From the NCBI RefSeq assembly GCF_023150065.1, contig NZ_JAKLLN010000004.1:1-64000 (forward strand): a stretch of DNA of 64,000 nt, given 5' to 3'. The notes beneath the pieces were generated by a model. The model did not search any database. It was not told the DNA's origin and worked only from the letters and a program-made list of their open reading frames with translations. Source of the DNA: Zoogloea sp. Lineage in GTDB: Bacteria > Pseudomonadota > Gammaproteobacteria > Burkholderiales > Rhodocyclaceae. Positions 34,639-43,206 of this stretch are shown here, piece after piece; position 1 is the first letter of the stretch; every line of letters begins with the position of its first letter. The position numbers and the translations under genes are program-made.

Positions 34639-34992
34639 GTGAACCGGCTGACCTGGCTGCGGCTGCCATGGCTGTTCAACCGCCGCATCGGCGTGGCGCT
34701 GTTGTGGACCTTGCTGGTGGTGGCCGCCGCGGTGGCGGTGAACATCGCCGGCATCCACGTCGTCGGCGGCGTCGAGGGCTGGCAGCACTGGCTGCAGGCG
34801 CATGCCGGCCATTTCTTCGTGTGGCGGCTGTGCCTCTACGGAGCGACGGCTTACGGCTGGTGGTGGATGCGTCGGCGCCTGTTGCGGCGGGAGCCGTCCT
34901 GCGAGACGCATCAGCGCCTGCTGCGCACGGAGGTCGTGGCCGTGATCGCCGTGGTCGCGCTGGAAGCCAGCCAACTGTTGCGGCACGGCTGA
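34639..34992 (+). CDS. Small membrane protein of the transfer region
   Basis: This 117-residue protein starts at GTG eight bases after AGGAGG. It has two or three membrane helices (about 17-40, IGVALLWTLLVVAAAVAVNIAG, about 58-78, and a C-terminal helix about 95-113, VVAVIAVVALEASQLL). Proteins of this size lie between the TIGR03755 and TraG genes in related ICEs. I cannot assign a function. Its stop is 15 bases before traG. Confidence 0.7.
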   Translation: MNRLTWLRLPWLFNRRIGVALLWTLLVVAAAVAVNIAGIHVVGGVEGWQHWLQAHAGHFFVWRLCLYGATAYGWWWMRRRLLRREPSCETHQRLLRTEVVAVIAVVALEASQLLRHG

Positions 34993-35007
34993 GACCGGGA
35001 GGCAGGC

Positions 35008-36540
35008 ATGACGCTCTACACCACGGACTACCTGGAGTATTACCTGACCCTGGTGGCCTGGGTGGTCAACAACGGCATCTGGAGCATTCTCGTGGCCAGC
35101 GGCGTGTTCGCGCTGCCGTTCGTGGCCATCGTGATCCAGGAATGGCTCAAGGCCCGCAGCGAAGGCGCGGACGAGGGCAACAAGGGCGTGCTGTCGTCGA
35201 TGCGCATCGAGAACCGGGTGTGGGTGGCGATCGTGGTCATCATGTTCGCCGGCATCCCGTTCATCCCGGTGGATCTCGCCACGATCAAGTTCGACACCAC
35301 GCGCTCCGCGCAATGCCAGGTCAACGTCCCGTTGCCCAACGACACGGGCTGGTCCAACGTCTACACGGCGCTCAACGACCAGAGCGCGCTGGTGCCGGTG
35401 TGGTGGTTCTTCATGCACGCGCTGTCGAAAGCCGTGACGGGCTCCGCGGTGGCGGCGATCCCCTGCGGCACGGACCTGCGTCAGATTCGCATGGATGTGG
35501 ATGCCACGCGCATCGACGATCCGGTGCTGGCACAGGAGGTCGCCGACTTCACGCACGACTGCTACGGGCCGTCGCGCGCCAAGCTGTTCATGAACCGGCC
35601 GACGCTCTCCGACGAGCAGATGAACGACGTCACCTGGATCGGGTCGAGTTACTTCCTCGACACGCCCGGCTTCTATGACACCTATCGCGCCAAGACCCCA
35701 CGCACGGCCTGGCCCTACGACGCGACCCGCGATGCGGGGCTGGCACAGGTGGACAGCGGCGGCGGCTATCCGTCCTGCCGGCAGTGGTGGGCCGATGGCG
35801 GCCAGGGACTGCGCAGCCGGCTGCTGGCACAGGTCGCCCCGGACCTGCTGACCCGCATCGGGCGCTGGGTGGGCTTCCTGTCGCAGAGCGAGGTCAATGA
35901 CTCGGTGATCCGCGCCGTGGTCTCACCGAGGCAGCAGAAGATGAACCAGGGCGCCGTCTACACCGACTACGGCGGCCAGATCGACAAGACGCTGCCGAAC
36001 GTCGTCACGCGCGGCGCGAGCGACCTGGGGCTGACCGTCGGCTCGCTGGGCTTCTTTCCGGCGATGGACGTGGTGCGCCAGGCGCTGCCGATGGTGCTGA
36101 CCATGCTCAAGATGGCGCTCGTCATCTGCATCCCGCTGGTGCTGCTGATCGGCACCTACGACCTGAAGACGGTGGTGACGGTGAGCTGCGTCCAGTTCGC
36201 GCTGTTCTTCGTGGACTTCTGGTTCCAGCTCGCGCGCTGGATCGACAGCACGATCCTGGACGCGCTCTACGGCTGGGGGTTTGGCGCGGACAGGCCGCAC
36301 ACGAACTTCGATCCGCTGATCGGCTTGAACAACGCCTTTGGCGACATGCTGCTCAACTTCGTCATGGCGATGATGTTCATCGTGCTGCCGACGTTTTGGG
36401 TGATGGCACTGGCCTGGGCTGGTGTACGGGCAGGCAATATTCTTGGAGCGCTTACCGTCGCTACCGGCGACGCAAAGGCGGCTGGAGGTAGTGGCTCTCG
36501 CCTTGCGATGACGGCTGCGTCGAAAGGCGGCGCGAAGTAA
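35008..36540 (+). CDS. TraG N-terminal domain conjugal transfer protein
   Basis: The 510-residue membrane protein opens with YLTLVAWVVNNGIWSILVASGVFALPFVAIVIQEWL, and TraG_N-type helices recur at about 70-90, 350-390 and 440-490. A periplasmic region with several Cys lies between. The family acts in mating-pair stabilisation and entry exclusion in F-like systems; only the N-terminal membrane domain is present here, as usual in this ICE class. It is the last gene of the rightward transfer operon. The end is convergent with the DUF3742 gene 28 bases away. Confidence 0.87.
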   Translation: MTLYTTDYLEYYLTLVAWVVNNGIWSILVASGVFALPFVAIVIQEWLKARSEGADEGNKGVLSSMRIENRVWVAIVVIMFAGIPFIPVDLATIKFDTTRSAQCQVNVPLPNDTGWSNVYTALNDQSALVPVWWFFMHALSKAVTGSAVAAIPCGTDLRQIRMDVDATRIDDPVLAQEVADFTHDCYGPSRAKLFMNRPTLSDEQMNDVTWIGSSYFLDTPGFYDTYRAKTPRTAWPYDATRDAGLAQVDSGGGYPSCRQWWADGGQGLRSRLLAQVAPDLLTRIGRWVGFLSQSEVNDSVIRAVVSPRQQKMNQGAVYTDYGGQIDKTLPNVVTRGASDLGLTVGSLGFFPAMDVVRQALPMVLTMLKMALVICIPLVLLIGTYDLKTVVTVSCVQFALFFVDFWFQLARWIDSTILDALYGWGFGADRPHTNFDPLIGLNNAFGDMLLNFVMAMMFIVLPTFWVMALAWAGVRAGNILGALTVATGDAKAAGGSGSRLAMTAASKGGAK

Positions 36541-36568
36541 GGCGCATCCTTTCGCACCGATGGGGCAG

Positions 36569-36931
36569 CTACGACTCGTCAGAGTCGCCCATGTCGTGGC
36601 GCCACTCGTTCTTGTCGTACAGACCATGGCCGGAGTGTCCTTCACGCCACTCTGGCTGGTTCTCATCATCCGCATCGGCGTTCCGCGCGAGCCATGCGGC
36701 GACCACCGCAAAGGCAAGCAGCAGGACGAGCCAGGATACGGTGTAGAGCAGCACGCCAAGTACGGCCAGCTTGACGATCCAGAGCACCGCCGTGATCGCG
36801 CCCGCAGGCACCCCGCGCGTCACCAGCCAGCCGGCTACACGCTGCTCGCGGCGCAGGTATCCACGCCAGGCACGGCCAGCCCCCCGGCCCAGCCGGTGGC
36901 TCCAGCGCCCGTTGTGCGTGTTGGTGGTCAT
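36569..36931 (-). CDS. DUF3742 family protein
   Basis: The 120-residue product has an N-terminal basic region (RWSHRLGRGAGRAWRGYLRREQRVAGWL), two adjacent membrane helices (about 44-80) and an acidic, His-containing tail. This is the DUF3742 pattern, a protein regularly found on the opposite strand after traG in these ICEs. The function is unknown. I chose the ATG giving MTTNTHNGRW because GAGG stands nine bases before it; an ATG two codons upstream (36937) is also possible. Confidence 0.8.
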   Translation of the reverse strand: MTTNTHNGRWSHRLGRGAGRAWRGYLRREQRVAGWLVTRGVPAGAITAVLWIVKLAVLGVLLYTVSWLVLLLAFAVVAAWLARNADADDENQPEWREGHSGHGLYDKNEWRHDMGDSDES

Positions 36932-37145
36932 GCTCATATGCCTCGGCTTCAGTGGTGCCTCACCTCGCGGAGCGGCCGGTCGTGGCCTGCCCTCCAGCAT
37001 AGACCGCGATCAGGAGGGCGGGTTGCGGCCGGCAGAGCCGGGTTGGCTCGGGCCGCAGGTCGATTAGATTCTGCACGATAAATCAAACCTAATGCTACTT
37101 TCCATGCACGTTCTTGCAATGGCTCTAGGGGTCGATTGGATTTTG

Positions 37146-37161
37146 TGTTATTTTTATAACA
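37146..37161 (+). promoter_or_regulatory. Dyad operator at the abiEi start codon
   Basis: TGTTAT-TTTT-ATAACA is a perfect 6-bp inverted repeat that ends on the first base of the AbiEi start codon. AbiEi antitoxins are known to repress their own operon by binding inverted repeats, so this is a likely operator; its AT-richness stands out from the surrounding GC-rich DNA. Confidence 0.5.
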
Positions 37162-37919
37162 TGGATGGAAATTCTCGGCACCAGGTAATCAAGCGACTGC
37201 AGGCGGGACTCCCCCGCGGGGCGCCGTTCGACCTTGCCACCCTGAGCCAGTTCGGGGTGTCGCCCCAGCTCGCCGCCCACTATGCCGACGGCGGGTGGCT
37301 CGTGCGCCTGGCCCATGGCGTCTATGCCTTCCCGAACGATGAGTTCGGGGTCTACGGTGCGCTGAAGTTCCTGCAACAGCGCGTGCCCGGCCTGCACGTC
37401 GGCGGCAAGAGCGCCCTGGCCCTGCAGGGGGTGCGGCACAACCTGGGCAGCCGGGAGGCGCTGGTGCTGTGGGGCGACGGTCGTTTCGCGTTGCCGGCCT
37501 GGTTCACTTCGCGCTTTCCGGCCCGCTATGTCCACGCCCGCCTGTTCGACTGGCCGGACACGGCGCTGGCCGGCAAGACCCTGACCACGCCGCCTAGCCT
37601 GCCCGAGGATCTGCGGGTGGCAGCCCCCGAGCGTGCCGTTCTGGAGCTGCTGTACGAAGCCGGCGTCAAGCAGAGCCTCGAAGAGGCCCGCAACCTCTTC
37701 GATGGACTGCGTTCCCCCCGCAAGGACTTGCTCGGGCAACTGCTGTCTTGCTGCGCCAGCGTGAAGGCCGTGCGCCTGTTCCTCACCTGGGCGCGCGAGA
37801 CCAGCCTCGTGGATGTCGATGCCCTGCTGGAGCAGTACCCGGTTCGCACCGGCAGCAACACGCGCTGGATGAGCCGGCTCGATGACGGCACCTTGCTGAG
37901 CCTGAGACCTCATGGATAA
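37161..37919 (+). CDS. abiEi: Type IV toxin-antitoxin AbiEi family antitoxin
   Basis: The 252-residue product has an N-terminal winged helix (about 5-60, FDLATLSQFGVSPQLAAHYADGGWLVRLAHGVYAFP), the AbiEi_4-type DNA-binding domain, and a C-terminal domain that counteracts the toxin. GGKSALALQGV and RVAAPERAVLELLYEAG are family features. It should both repress the operon and neutralise AbiEii. The start was taken at the ATG next to the operator dyad; an upstream frame start at 37092 would put the dyad inside the gene. It overlaps the toxin gene by eight bases, the typical bicistronic arrangement. Confidence 0.88.
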   Translation: MDGNSRHQVIKRLQAGLPRGAPFDLATLSQFGVSPQLAAHYADGGWLVRLAHGVYAFPNDEFGVYGALKFLQQRVPGLHVGGKSALALQGVRHNLGSREALVLWGDGRFALPAWFTSRFPARYVHARLFDWPDTALAGKTLTTPPSLPEDLRVAAPERAVLELLYEAGVKQSLEEARNLFDGLRSPRKDLLGQLLSCCASVKAVRLFLTWARETSLVDVDALLEQYPVRTGSNTRWMSRLDDGTLLSLRPHG

Positions 37920-38832
37920 GACCTACGCGGACACCGTTCGCCTGCTGCTGGCCGTCGCGCCCGACGTGTTCGCCAACGACATCTTCGCCATGAAGGGCGG
38001 CACGGCCATCAACCTCTTCGTGCGGGACATGCCGCGCCTTTCGGTGGACATCGACGTGGTGTACCTCCCGTGGCAGACGCCGCGCGACGAAGCGCTGCAA
38101 GCCATCAACCAGGAGCTGGCCGCCATCGCCACGCGCGTTGCGCCACTGGGCGTGCAGACACGCCTGGTTCGCGCCAAGGACCTGGGAGACACCAAGCTGA
38201 TCGTCGAGAACGACGCCAGCCAGGTGAAGATCGAGGTCAACGTCGTGTTCCGAGGCAGCGTGCTGCCCGTCGAGCGGCGGCCGCTGAGCGCAAAGACCAG
38301 CGATCTGTTCGGCGTCGAGTTCGAGCTGCCGGTTCTGGCACCGGACGAGCTGTACGCCAGCAAGCTGGTGGCCGCGCTGGATCGGCAGCACCCCCGCGAC
38401 CTGTTCGACGTGTGGCAGCTCTACGAATCGGGCGACATCAGCGACGGCATGGTCGAGTGCTTCGTGATCTATCTGGCGGGCCACAACCGGCCGCCCCACG
38501 AAGTGCTGTTCGGCAACGACAAGGACATCGCCGGCGAGTACGAGCGGGCCTTTGTCGGCATGACCGAAGTGGGCTGCTCCCTGGAGACACTGCTCGACGC
38601 TCGCGCCAGGGTGCGGCGCGAGCTGCCACAGCGACTGAGCACCGCGCACAAGCAGTTTCTGAGCGGGCTGGCGCGCGCAGAACCGGACTGGTCGCTGGTG
38701 CAATGCCAGCACGCCGCGCAACTGCCGGCACTGCGCTGGAAGCTCGCCAATCTCGAAACCTTCCGCAAGCGCCGTCCCGACGACTTCGCAGCGCAATCCG
38801 CCGCCCTCGACACCGGCTTGGGCCAGAGCTGA
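37912..38832 (+). CDS. abiEii: AbiEii/AbiGii family nucleotidyltransferase toxin
   Basis: The 306-residue product is a DNA polymerase beta-type nucleotidyltransferase. The catalytic motif is spread over MKGGTAINLFVRDMPRLSVDIDVVY (Gly-Gly at 29-30 and Asp-x-Asp at 46 and 48). The later Lys/Asp region is seen in DELYASKLVAALDRQHPRDLFDVW (about 145-168). AbiEii-type toxins transfer nucleotides, in studied cases to tRNA, and stop growth on phage infection. On an ICE such a pair also stabilises the element. Both genes appear intact. Confidence 0.9.
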   Translation: MDKTYADTVRLLLAVAPDVFANDIFAMKGGTAINLFVRDMPRLSVDIDVVYLPWQTPRDEALQAINQELAAIATRVAPLGVQTRLVRAKDLGDTKLIVENDASQVKIEVNVVFRGSVLPVERRPLSAKTSDLFGVEFELPVLAPDELYASKLVAALDRQHPRDLFDVWQLYESGDISDGMVECFVIYLAGHNRPPHEVLFGNDKDIAGEYERAFVGMTEVGCSLETLLDARARVRRELPQRLSTAHKQFLSGLARAEPDWSLVQCQHAAQLPALRWKLANLETFRKRRPDDFAAQSAALDTGLGQS

Positions 38833-38928
38833 CGAACATCCCGCAGCTTCCGGCTTGCCGGGATTGCCCCATGCCGCATTCATCGTGGCACCCGCGCAGC
38901 AGCGGCCCTATACCCAAAAGCTTCCGAC

Positions 38929-39007
38929 AAAGGCCAAAGGGCTGGGAAGGGGCAAAGGAAGGGCGCCAAGGGGAAAGGCCCTATCCTGAAAAGGCCAAAA
39001 GGCGCCC
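38929..39007 (+). other. Candidate origin of transfer (oriT) region
   Basis: In the 203-base gap before the relaxase gene, AAAGGCCAAA occurs at 38929-38938 and again at 38990-38999, 61 bases apart. GGGCGCC (38961-38967) is an inverted match to GGCGCCC (39001-39007). The purine bias here differs from the coding flanks. MOBH elements of this type carry oriT close to traI, so repeats at this place are the best oriT candidate in the window; no nick site is known to me for this sequence. Confidence 0.4.
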
Positions 39008-39035
39008 CCGAGCAGCCCGTCATCCGGGGTTCGCC

Positions 39036-40886
39036 ATGCTCTCGCTGTTCCAGCGCAAAAGGGTGCCACCCACCGCCGGCACGCCGCCCACCTCCGCCAT
39101 CGAAACTCCGAAAGGGTCGATGCGGCCGGAGTCGGCCGCATCGCTGCTGGCCACGCCGCGCCGGCAGAAACTGCTGGAACACATCTGGCAGCGCACATCG
39201 CTCTCGCGCCGGCAGTTCGCCACGCTCTACCTCGCCCCACTGGAGCGCTACGCCGAGCTGGTCCAGCAGTTCCCGGCCTCCGAGAACCACCACCATGCCT
39301 ATCCGGGCGGCATGCTGGACCACGGCCTGGAGATCGTCGCCTATGCGCTGAAGCTGCGGCAGTCATACCTGCTGCCTGCGGGCGTCACGCCGGAGGCACA
39401 GGCGGCCCAGGCCGAGGCCTGGACCGCAGGCACGGCCTACGCGGCCCTGCTGCACGACATCGGCAAGATTGCGGTCGATCTGCACGTCGAGCATGCCGAC
39501 GGCAGCGTCTGGCATCCCTGGCACGGCCCACTGCGAAAGCCCTACCGCTTCCGTTACCGAAAGGAGCGTGAGTACCGCCTGCACAGCGCCGCCACCGGGC
39601 TGCTCTACGCGCGCCTTCTCGATCGGGACATCTTCGACTGGCTCAGCGGCTATCCCGACCTCTGGGCCGCGCTGCTGTACGTGCTGGCCGGCCAGTACGA
39701 GCACTCCGGCACGCTCGGCGAGCTGGTCGTGCAGGCCGACCAGGCATCGGTCGCCCAGGAACTCGGCGGCGATCCCAGCAAGGCGCTGGCGGCGCCCAAG
39801 CATGCGCTGCAACGCAAATTGCTCGACGGCTTGCGCTACCTGCTCAAGGAAGCGTTCAAGTTGAACCAGGCCGGCCCGGCGGACGGTTGGCTGACCCAAG
39901 ACGCCTTGTGGCTGGTGAGCAAGACTGTCTCCGACAAGCTGCGCGCACATCTGCTGTCACAGGGCATCGACGGCATCCCGGCCAGCAATACGGCGGTGTT
40001 CAACGTGCTGCAGGATCACGGCATCGTGCAACCGACGCCGGATGGCAAGGCGATCTGGAAGGCTACCGTCACCAGCGACGCCGGCTGGTCGCACGCCTTC
40101 ACCTTCCTGAAGCTCTCGCCGGCGATGATCTGGGATGCCGCCGACCGGCCGGCGCCGTTCGCAGGCCGTGTGCAGGTCGAAGAGGAACAAGCGGAGCCGA
40201 CGCCGCAGGCGCCGGCGGTGGCTGATGGGCCGCGCGTGGAAGGCACCGAAGCTGCACCCGCGAGCGCGGCGCCGATCGCATCCGCAGCCATGGACACCGG
40301 CGTCGCAGCGCTGCTCGACCTGCTGGGCGACACCGCTCCACCCACCGCGCCGGAGACCCCGAGTTCCCCTGTTGCCGAGCCCAAGCCGGCCCCTTCGACC
40401 ATGCCCCCGCCGCAGATGAGCCTCGCGCCTTCCCAGGATCGCGCGGAGCCCTCTGGGGCGCACTTCATGGCCTGGCTGCGTCAGAGCGTCCAGACGCGCA
40501 AGCTCATCATCAACGACGCCAAGGCCCTGGTGCATACCGTCGCCGGTACGACCTATCTCGTCAGCCCCGGCGTGTTCCAGCGCTACGCGCAGGAGTACCT
40601 TCAAGTCGCCGCGCTGGCCAAGCAGGAGAAGCTGGAGGGGTGGCAGTGGGTGCAGAAGCGCTTCGAGAAGTTGGGACAGCACCGCAAGCAGCCGAGCGGG
40701 CTGAACATCTGGACCTGCGAAGTCACGGGGCCGCGCAAGTCGCGCCGGCTGCACGGCTACCTGCTCGTCAGCCCGGATGCGCTGTTCCAGGAGACGCCGC
40801 CAGACAACCCATACCTGCGGCTCCTCAACGAGGCCGCAAAGCGCGAAGATTCAGCCCTTGGGGCCAAGGACGACGATCAGGCGTAG
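39036..40886 (+). CDS. traI: MOBH family relaxase TraI
   Basis: The 616-residue product is the TraI_2 relaxase that nicks oriT and pilots the strand into the recipient. The N-terminal domain (about 40-330) has the MOBH signature NHHHAYPGGMLDHGLEIV (about 83-100) and the HD motif YAALLHDIGKIAVD (about 133-146), metal ligands for a phosphohydrolase-like active site. A Pro/Ala-rich linker (about 375-465) leads to a C-terminal TraI_2_C domain (about 470-590). I chose the ATG of MLSLFQRKRVPP; upstream codons read the oriT-like repeats. Confidence 0.9.
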   Translation: MLSLFQRKRVPPTAGTPPTSAIETPKGSMRPESAASLLATPRRQKLLEHIWQRTSLSRRQFATLYLAPLERYAELVQQFPASENHHHAYPGGMLDHGLEIVAYALKLRQSYLLPAGVTPEAQAAQAEAWTAGTAYAALLHDIGKIAVDLHVEHADGSVWHPWHGPLRKPYRFRYRKEREYRLHSAATGLLYARLLDRDIFDWLSGYPDLWAALLYVLAGQYEHSGTLGELVVQADQASVAQELGGDPSKALAAPKHALQRKLLDGLRYLLKEAFKLNQAGPADGWLTQDALWLVSKTVSDKLRAHLLSQGIDGIPASNTAVFNVLQDHGIVQPTPDGKAIWKATVTSDAGWSHAFTFLKLSPAMIWDAADRPAPFAGRVQVEEEQAEPTPQAPAVADGPRVEGTEAAPASAAPIASAAMDTGVAALLDLLGDTAPPTAPETPSSPVAEPKPAPSTMPPPQMSLAPSQDRAEPSGAHFMAWLRQSVQTRKLIINDAKALVHTVAGTTYLVSPGVFQRYAQEYLQVAALAKQEKLEGWQWVQKRFEKLGQHRKQPSGLNIWTCEVTGPRKSRRLHGYLLVSPDALFQETPPDNPYLRLLNEAAKREDSALGAKDDDQA

Positions 40887-40912
40887 GCATGCGACCGCTG
40901 TGCGGGCCGGCT

Positions 40913-41218
40913 TCAATCTGCGGATGGGGCCGACTCCGCCAGCTTGGCTTCGGTCAGAGTCATCAAGTGGGCGGAACTGCATTTCAGCGCACGGGCAATC
41001 TTGAGGATGAGAGGGAGCGTGGGGACATGCTCGCCGCGCTCGATCTTGCCCATGTGCGACCGTTCGATGCCGGCCATGTGGGCCAGCGTTTCCTGAGCGA
41101 TGCCCTGGTTGGTTCTTTCTTCCCGCACGGCAGCCCCAAACGCGATGGCTGGTTCCGCTTCGTAGGTAGTGGTGCCGGTGGGGCGGCCCCTTTGGATCGA
41201 ACGCTTTGGCATTGCCAA
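40913..41218 (-). CDS. XRE-family helix-turn-helix regulator
   Basis: The 101-residue product has a basic N-terminus and a Cro/cI-type HTH (about 28-85): REERTNQGIAQETLAHMAGIERSHMGKIERGEHVP, then TLPLILKIARAL. It is convergent with traI and divergent from the LysR-domain gene. The TTAAAC repeats between the divergent starts are a likely operator, so it probably represses itself and its neighbour. Its position next to traI makes it a candidate regulator of transfer. Confidence 0.88.
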   Translation of the reverse strand: MAMPKRSIQRGRPTGTTTYEAEPAIAFGAAVREERTNQGIAQETLAHMAGIERSHMGKIERGEHVPTLPLILKIARALKCSSAHLMTLTEAKLAESAPSAD

Positions 41219-41240
41219 GAGCGTCGAACACGGTCACGAT

Positions 41241-41261
41241 TTAAACCACGTTAAACTTAAC
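41241..41261. promoter_or_regulatory. TTAAAC repeat operator between divergent genes
   Basis: TTAAAC occurs at 41241-41246 and 41251-41256, exactly 10 bp apart (one helical turn), and GTTAAACTTAAC (41250-41261) is a dyad of GTTAA and TTAAC. It lies 23 bases upstream of the XRE start and 58 bases upstream of the LysR-domain start. This is what a dimeric XRE repressor site would look like. Confidence 0.5.
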
Positions 41262-41318
41262 TCATTCAACGACTTCGAGATCAGTTGCCACGACTTCACC
41301 GCCTGGGGGGAGCTGGAC

Positions 41319-41945
41319 GTGGAATCGAGTGACATCACCGCCGAAATTCGCATGGCCGTCCTCGGCGAATGGGTGCCTCCCCAGCTCGCCGACGTGCTCG
41401 CCCTGCAGCGCGCCGAAGAGCCGGAGACTCATGCCGTCCTGGCCGGATGGACAGATCCCGGTCGAGGCGCGGAGCTGCCGGGCGACGGCTTCGACTTCGC
41501 CTTGTCTGCGGCTGCCCGGCAGTGGCCTGGCTGGATATGCGAGCCGCTGTGGCATGACACGCTGGCGGTCGCCGTGGCCAAGCGCTCCCACCTGCTGGCC
41601 TACCGTGAAGTGCCGTGCGAGGAAGTGCTCAAGCAGCCCTTGATCTGCTCGCAGTCCACGGCCGATGAACCATGGCGCGTGACCGTGCAGCGCGTGTTCG
41701 AAAACGCGCTGCAGGAGCGGGAGCAAACGGTGGAGACATTCGATGTGGCGATGACGCTGGTTGCTGCCGGGTACGGGATCGCCATTGCGCCTGCCGCGAG
41801 ACTGGCGAGCTACCTACGCCGAGGCATCGCCGTACGGCCGCTGGCCGGCGCACCAATGATCGTGATGGCTTACCTGCTCCGCCGCAACGCTACCTTGTCG
41901 GACACCCAGGCAAGATTCGCCCGCCGCGCGCGCTTGGTGTCCTGA
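41319..41945 (+). CDS. LysR-type effector-binding domain protein without HTH
   Basis: The 208-residue product aligns with the periplasmic-binding-like effector domain of LysR regulators: [37 protein letters not shown] at the start and [37 protein letters not shown] near the end. The DNA-binding winged helix that should precede is absent. The GTG start follows GGGGGGAG. The frame is open further up but shows no HTH. Such stand-alone domains recur on ICEs of this class, so this is a stable form and not only decay; the ligand and partner are unknown. Confidence 0.75.
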   Translation: MESSDITAEIRMAVLGEWVPPQLADVLALQRAEEPETHAVLAGWTDPGRGAELPGDGFDFALSAAARQWPGWICEPLWHDTLAVAVAKRSHLLAYREVPCEEVLKQPLICSQSTADEPWRVTVQRVFENALQEREQTVETFDVAMTLVAAGYGIAIAPAARLASYLRRGIAVRPLAGAPMIVMAYLLRRNATLSDTQARFARRARLVS

Positions 41946-42116
41946 CTGATGCGCTGGCCTTCCCATTGATGCGTAACGGCCGGAACTGCACGTCTTCGGC
42001 CCTCCGGCTCTGCCGCCATACGTAGTCGCCGATCAAATTGATGTGCTCCCAGCCCAGCGGCGACAGGTATTGCAGCAACCCGTCGTCGATCCCGTTGCCG
42101 GAGTCGCGCAGCGCCT
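41890..42116 (-). pseudogene. C-terminal remnant of a Tn3-family transposase
   Basis: The frame reads [24 protein letters not shown] and then [14 protein letters not shown] before RPLRINGKA. The stretch [16 protein letters not shown] is the well-known C-terminal signature of Tn3/Tn21 TnpA. Nothing of the other 900 or so residues is present, and the frame runs into the end of the LysR-domain gene. It marks one edge of a lost Tn3-type transposon that probably carried the metal-resistance genes next to it. Confidence 0.8.
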
Positions 42117-42126
42117 GCGTCGCAGC

Positions 42127-43206
42127 TCATCCTGACAACAATCTACCCTTGTTACCCTTGTCTCGAATTTCAAGGAACCTAGCGATCAAACAGCCGACTC
42201 CGATGGAGATCGCAACATCGGCGAGGTTGAACGCGGGCCAGTGCATGCCCTGCCAGTGGAAGTCGAGGAAGTCCACAACCTGACCGCGCAGCAGGCGATC
42301 CACCACGTTGCCAAGTGCCCCGCCAAGAATGAGGCTGTAGCCGACGGCTTCGAAGCGCGGCAGCGTCTGCTTCAGTTGTCGGATGAGCCAGACCGCGACG
42401 AGCAGTCCTAACGTGATGAAGAAGTAACGTTGCCAGCCACTCGCTCCGGCCAAAAAGCTGAACGCGGCGCCCGGATTGAGCACATGCACGAGGTTGAAGA
42501 ACGGCGTGATCTCGACCTGTTTGCCATAGACGAACGCCCGTTCGATCGAGAGCTTGGCTGCCTGATCAGCAGCAACCGCTGCCGCAGCCACCCCGTACCA
42601 CGGCAAGGCCGGCGCGAGCAGCCCCTTTGCGCGCGCCGCAGTGGCGAACGAGATCAGCCACCGCGAGAGCACGGTGCAGCCCAAGCCCAGCCCCCAGCCT
42701 GCCAGCACGTCGCCCGGGAAGTGCATACCTGCCGCCATGCGTGACCAGCCAACCAGGGCGGCATACATCAACAGGCAACCGCGACCGCGCCAGGCCAGCA
42801 GCGGCCACAACGCAGCGGCCACCAGCGCCGCGTAGGTCGCGTGCCCGCTGGGCAGGCTGTAATGCAGCTCCACAGCGCCGATGACATGCACCGCTGCGCC
42901 CAGCACCGCATGCGGGCGCGGAAAGTCGAGCCACCACTTCAAGGCCGACGCCGCCGCCAAGGCCAGCAAGAACGCGACGCCGAAGTGCAACAAACGGCTC
43001 CGCACTAGCCGAACGCGGGCCGGATCGGAAGATGCCTTTGACCATGCCCATAGGCCCAGTACGGTTAGGGGCGCGGTCCAGTAGCTGCCGATTAGGCTGA
43101 AGAGCGACGCCAGCGGCCACAGCACTGCGGGCGTCCCAGCATTGATCGCTTGAAATAGCGCGAGATTCAGACCGGCCCAGTCATACAGCACGAATTTCCA
43201 ACTCAT
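42127..43206 (-). CDS. pbrBC: PbrB/PbrC fusion: PAP2 phosphatase plus signal peptidase II
   Basis: The 359-residue membrane protein joins two enzymes. The N-terminal half (about 20-190) is a PAP2 phosphatase with K90-...-RP (96-97), PSGH (119-122) and SR-...-H-...-D (155, 162, 166), expected to act on undecaprenyl pyrophosphate. The C-terminal half (about 200-345) is lipoprotein signal peptidase (LspA) with DQ (214), NPGAAF (244-249), GNVVDR (D303) and FNLAD (D330), the two catalytic aspartates. In lead resistance, PbrB-released phosphate traps exported Pb(II), and fused PbrBC proteins are known. It overlaps the P-type ATPase gene (ATGA) and belongs to its operon. Confidence 0.9.
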   Translation of the reverse strand: MSWKFVLYDWAGLNLALFQAINAGTPAVLWPLASLFSLIGSYWTAPLTVLGLWAWSKASSDPARVRLVRSRLLHFGVAFLLALAAASALKWWLDFPRPHAVLGAAVHVIGAVELHYSLPSGHATYAALVAAALWPLLAWRGRGCLLMYAALVGWSRMAAGMHFPGDVLAGWGLGLGCTVLSRWLISFATAARAKGLLAPALPWYGVAAAAVAADQAAKLSIERAFVYGKQVEITPFFNLVHVLNPGAAFSFLAGASGWQRYFFITLGLLVAVWLIRQLKQTLPRFEAVGYSLILGGALGNVVDRLLRGQVVDFLDFHWQGMHWPAFNLADVAISIGVGCLIARFLEIRDKGNKGRLLSG

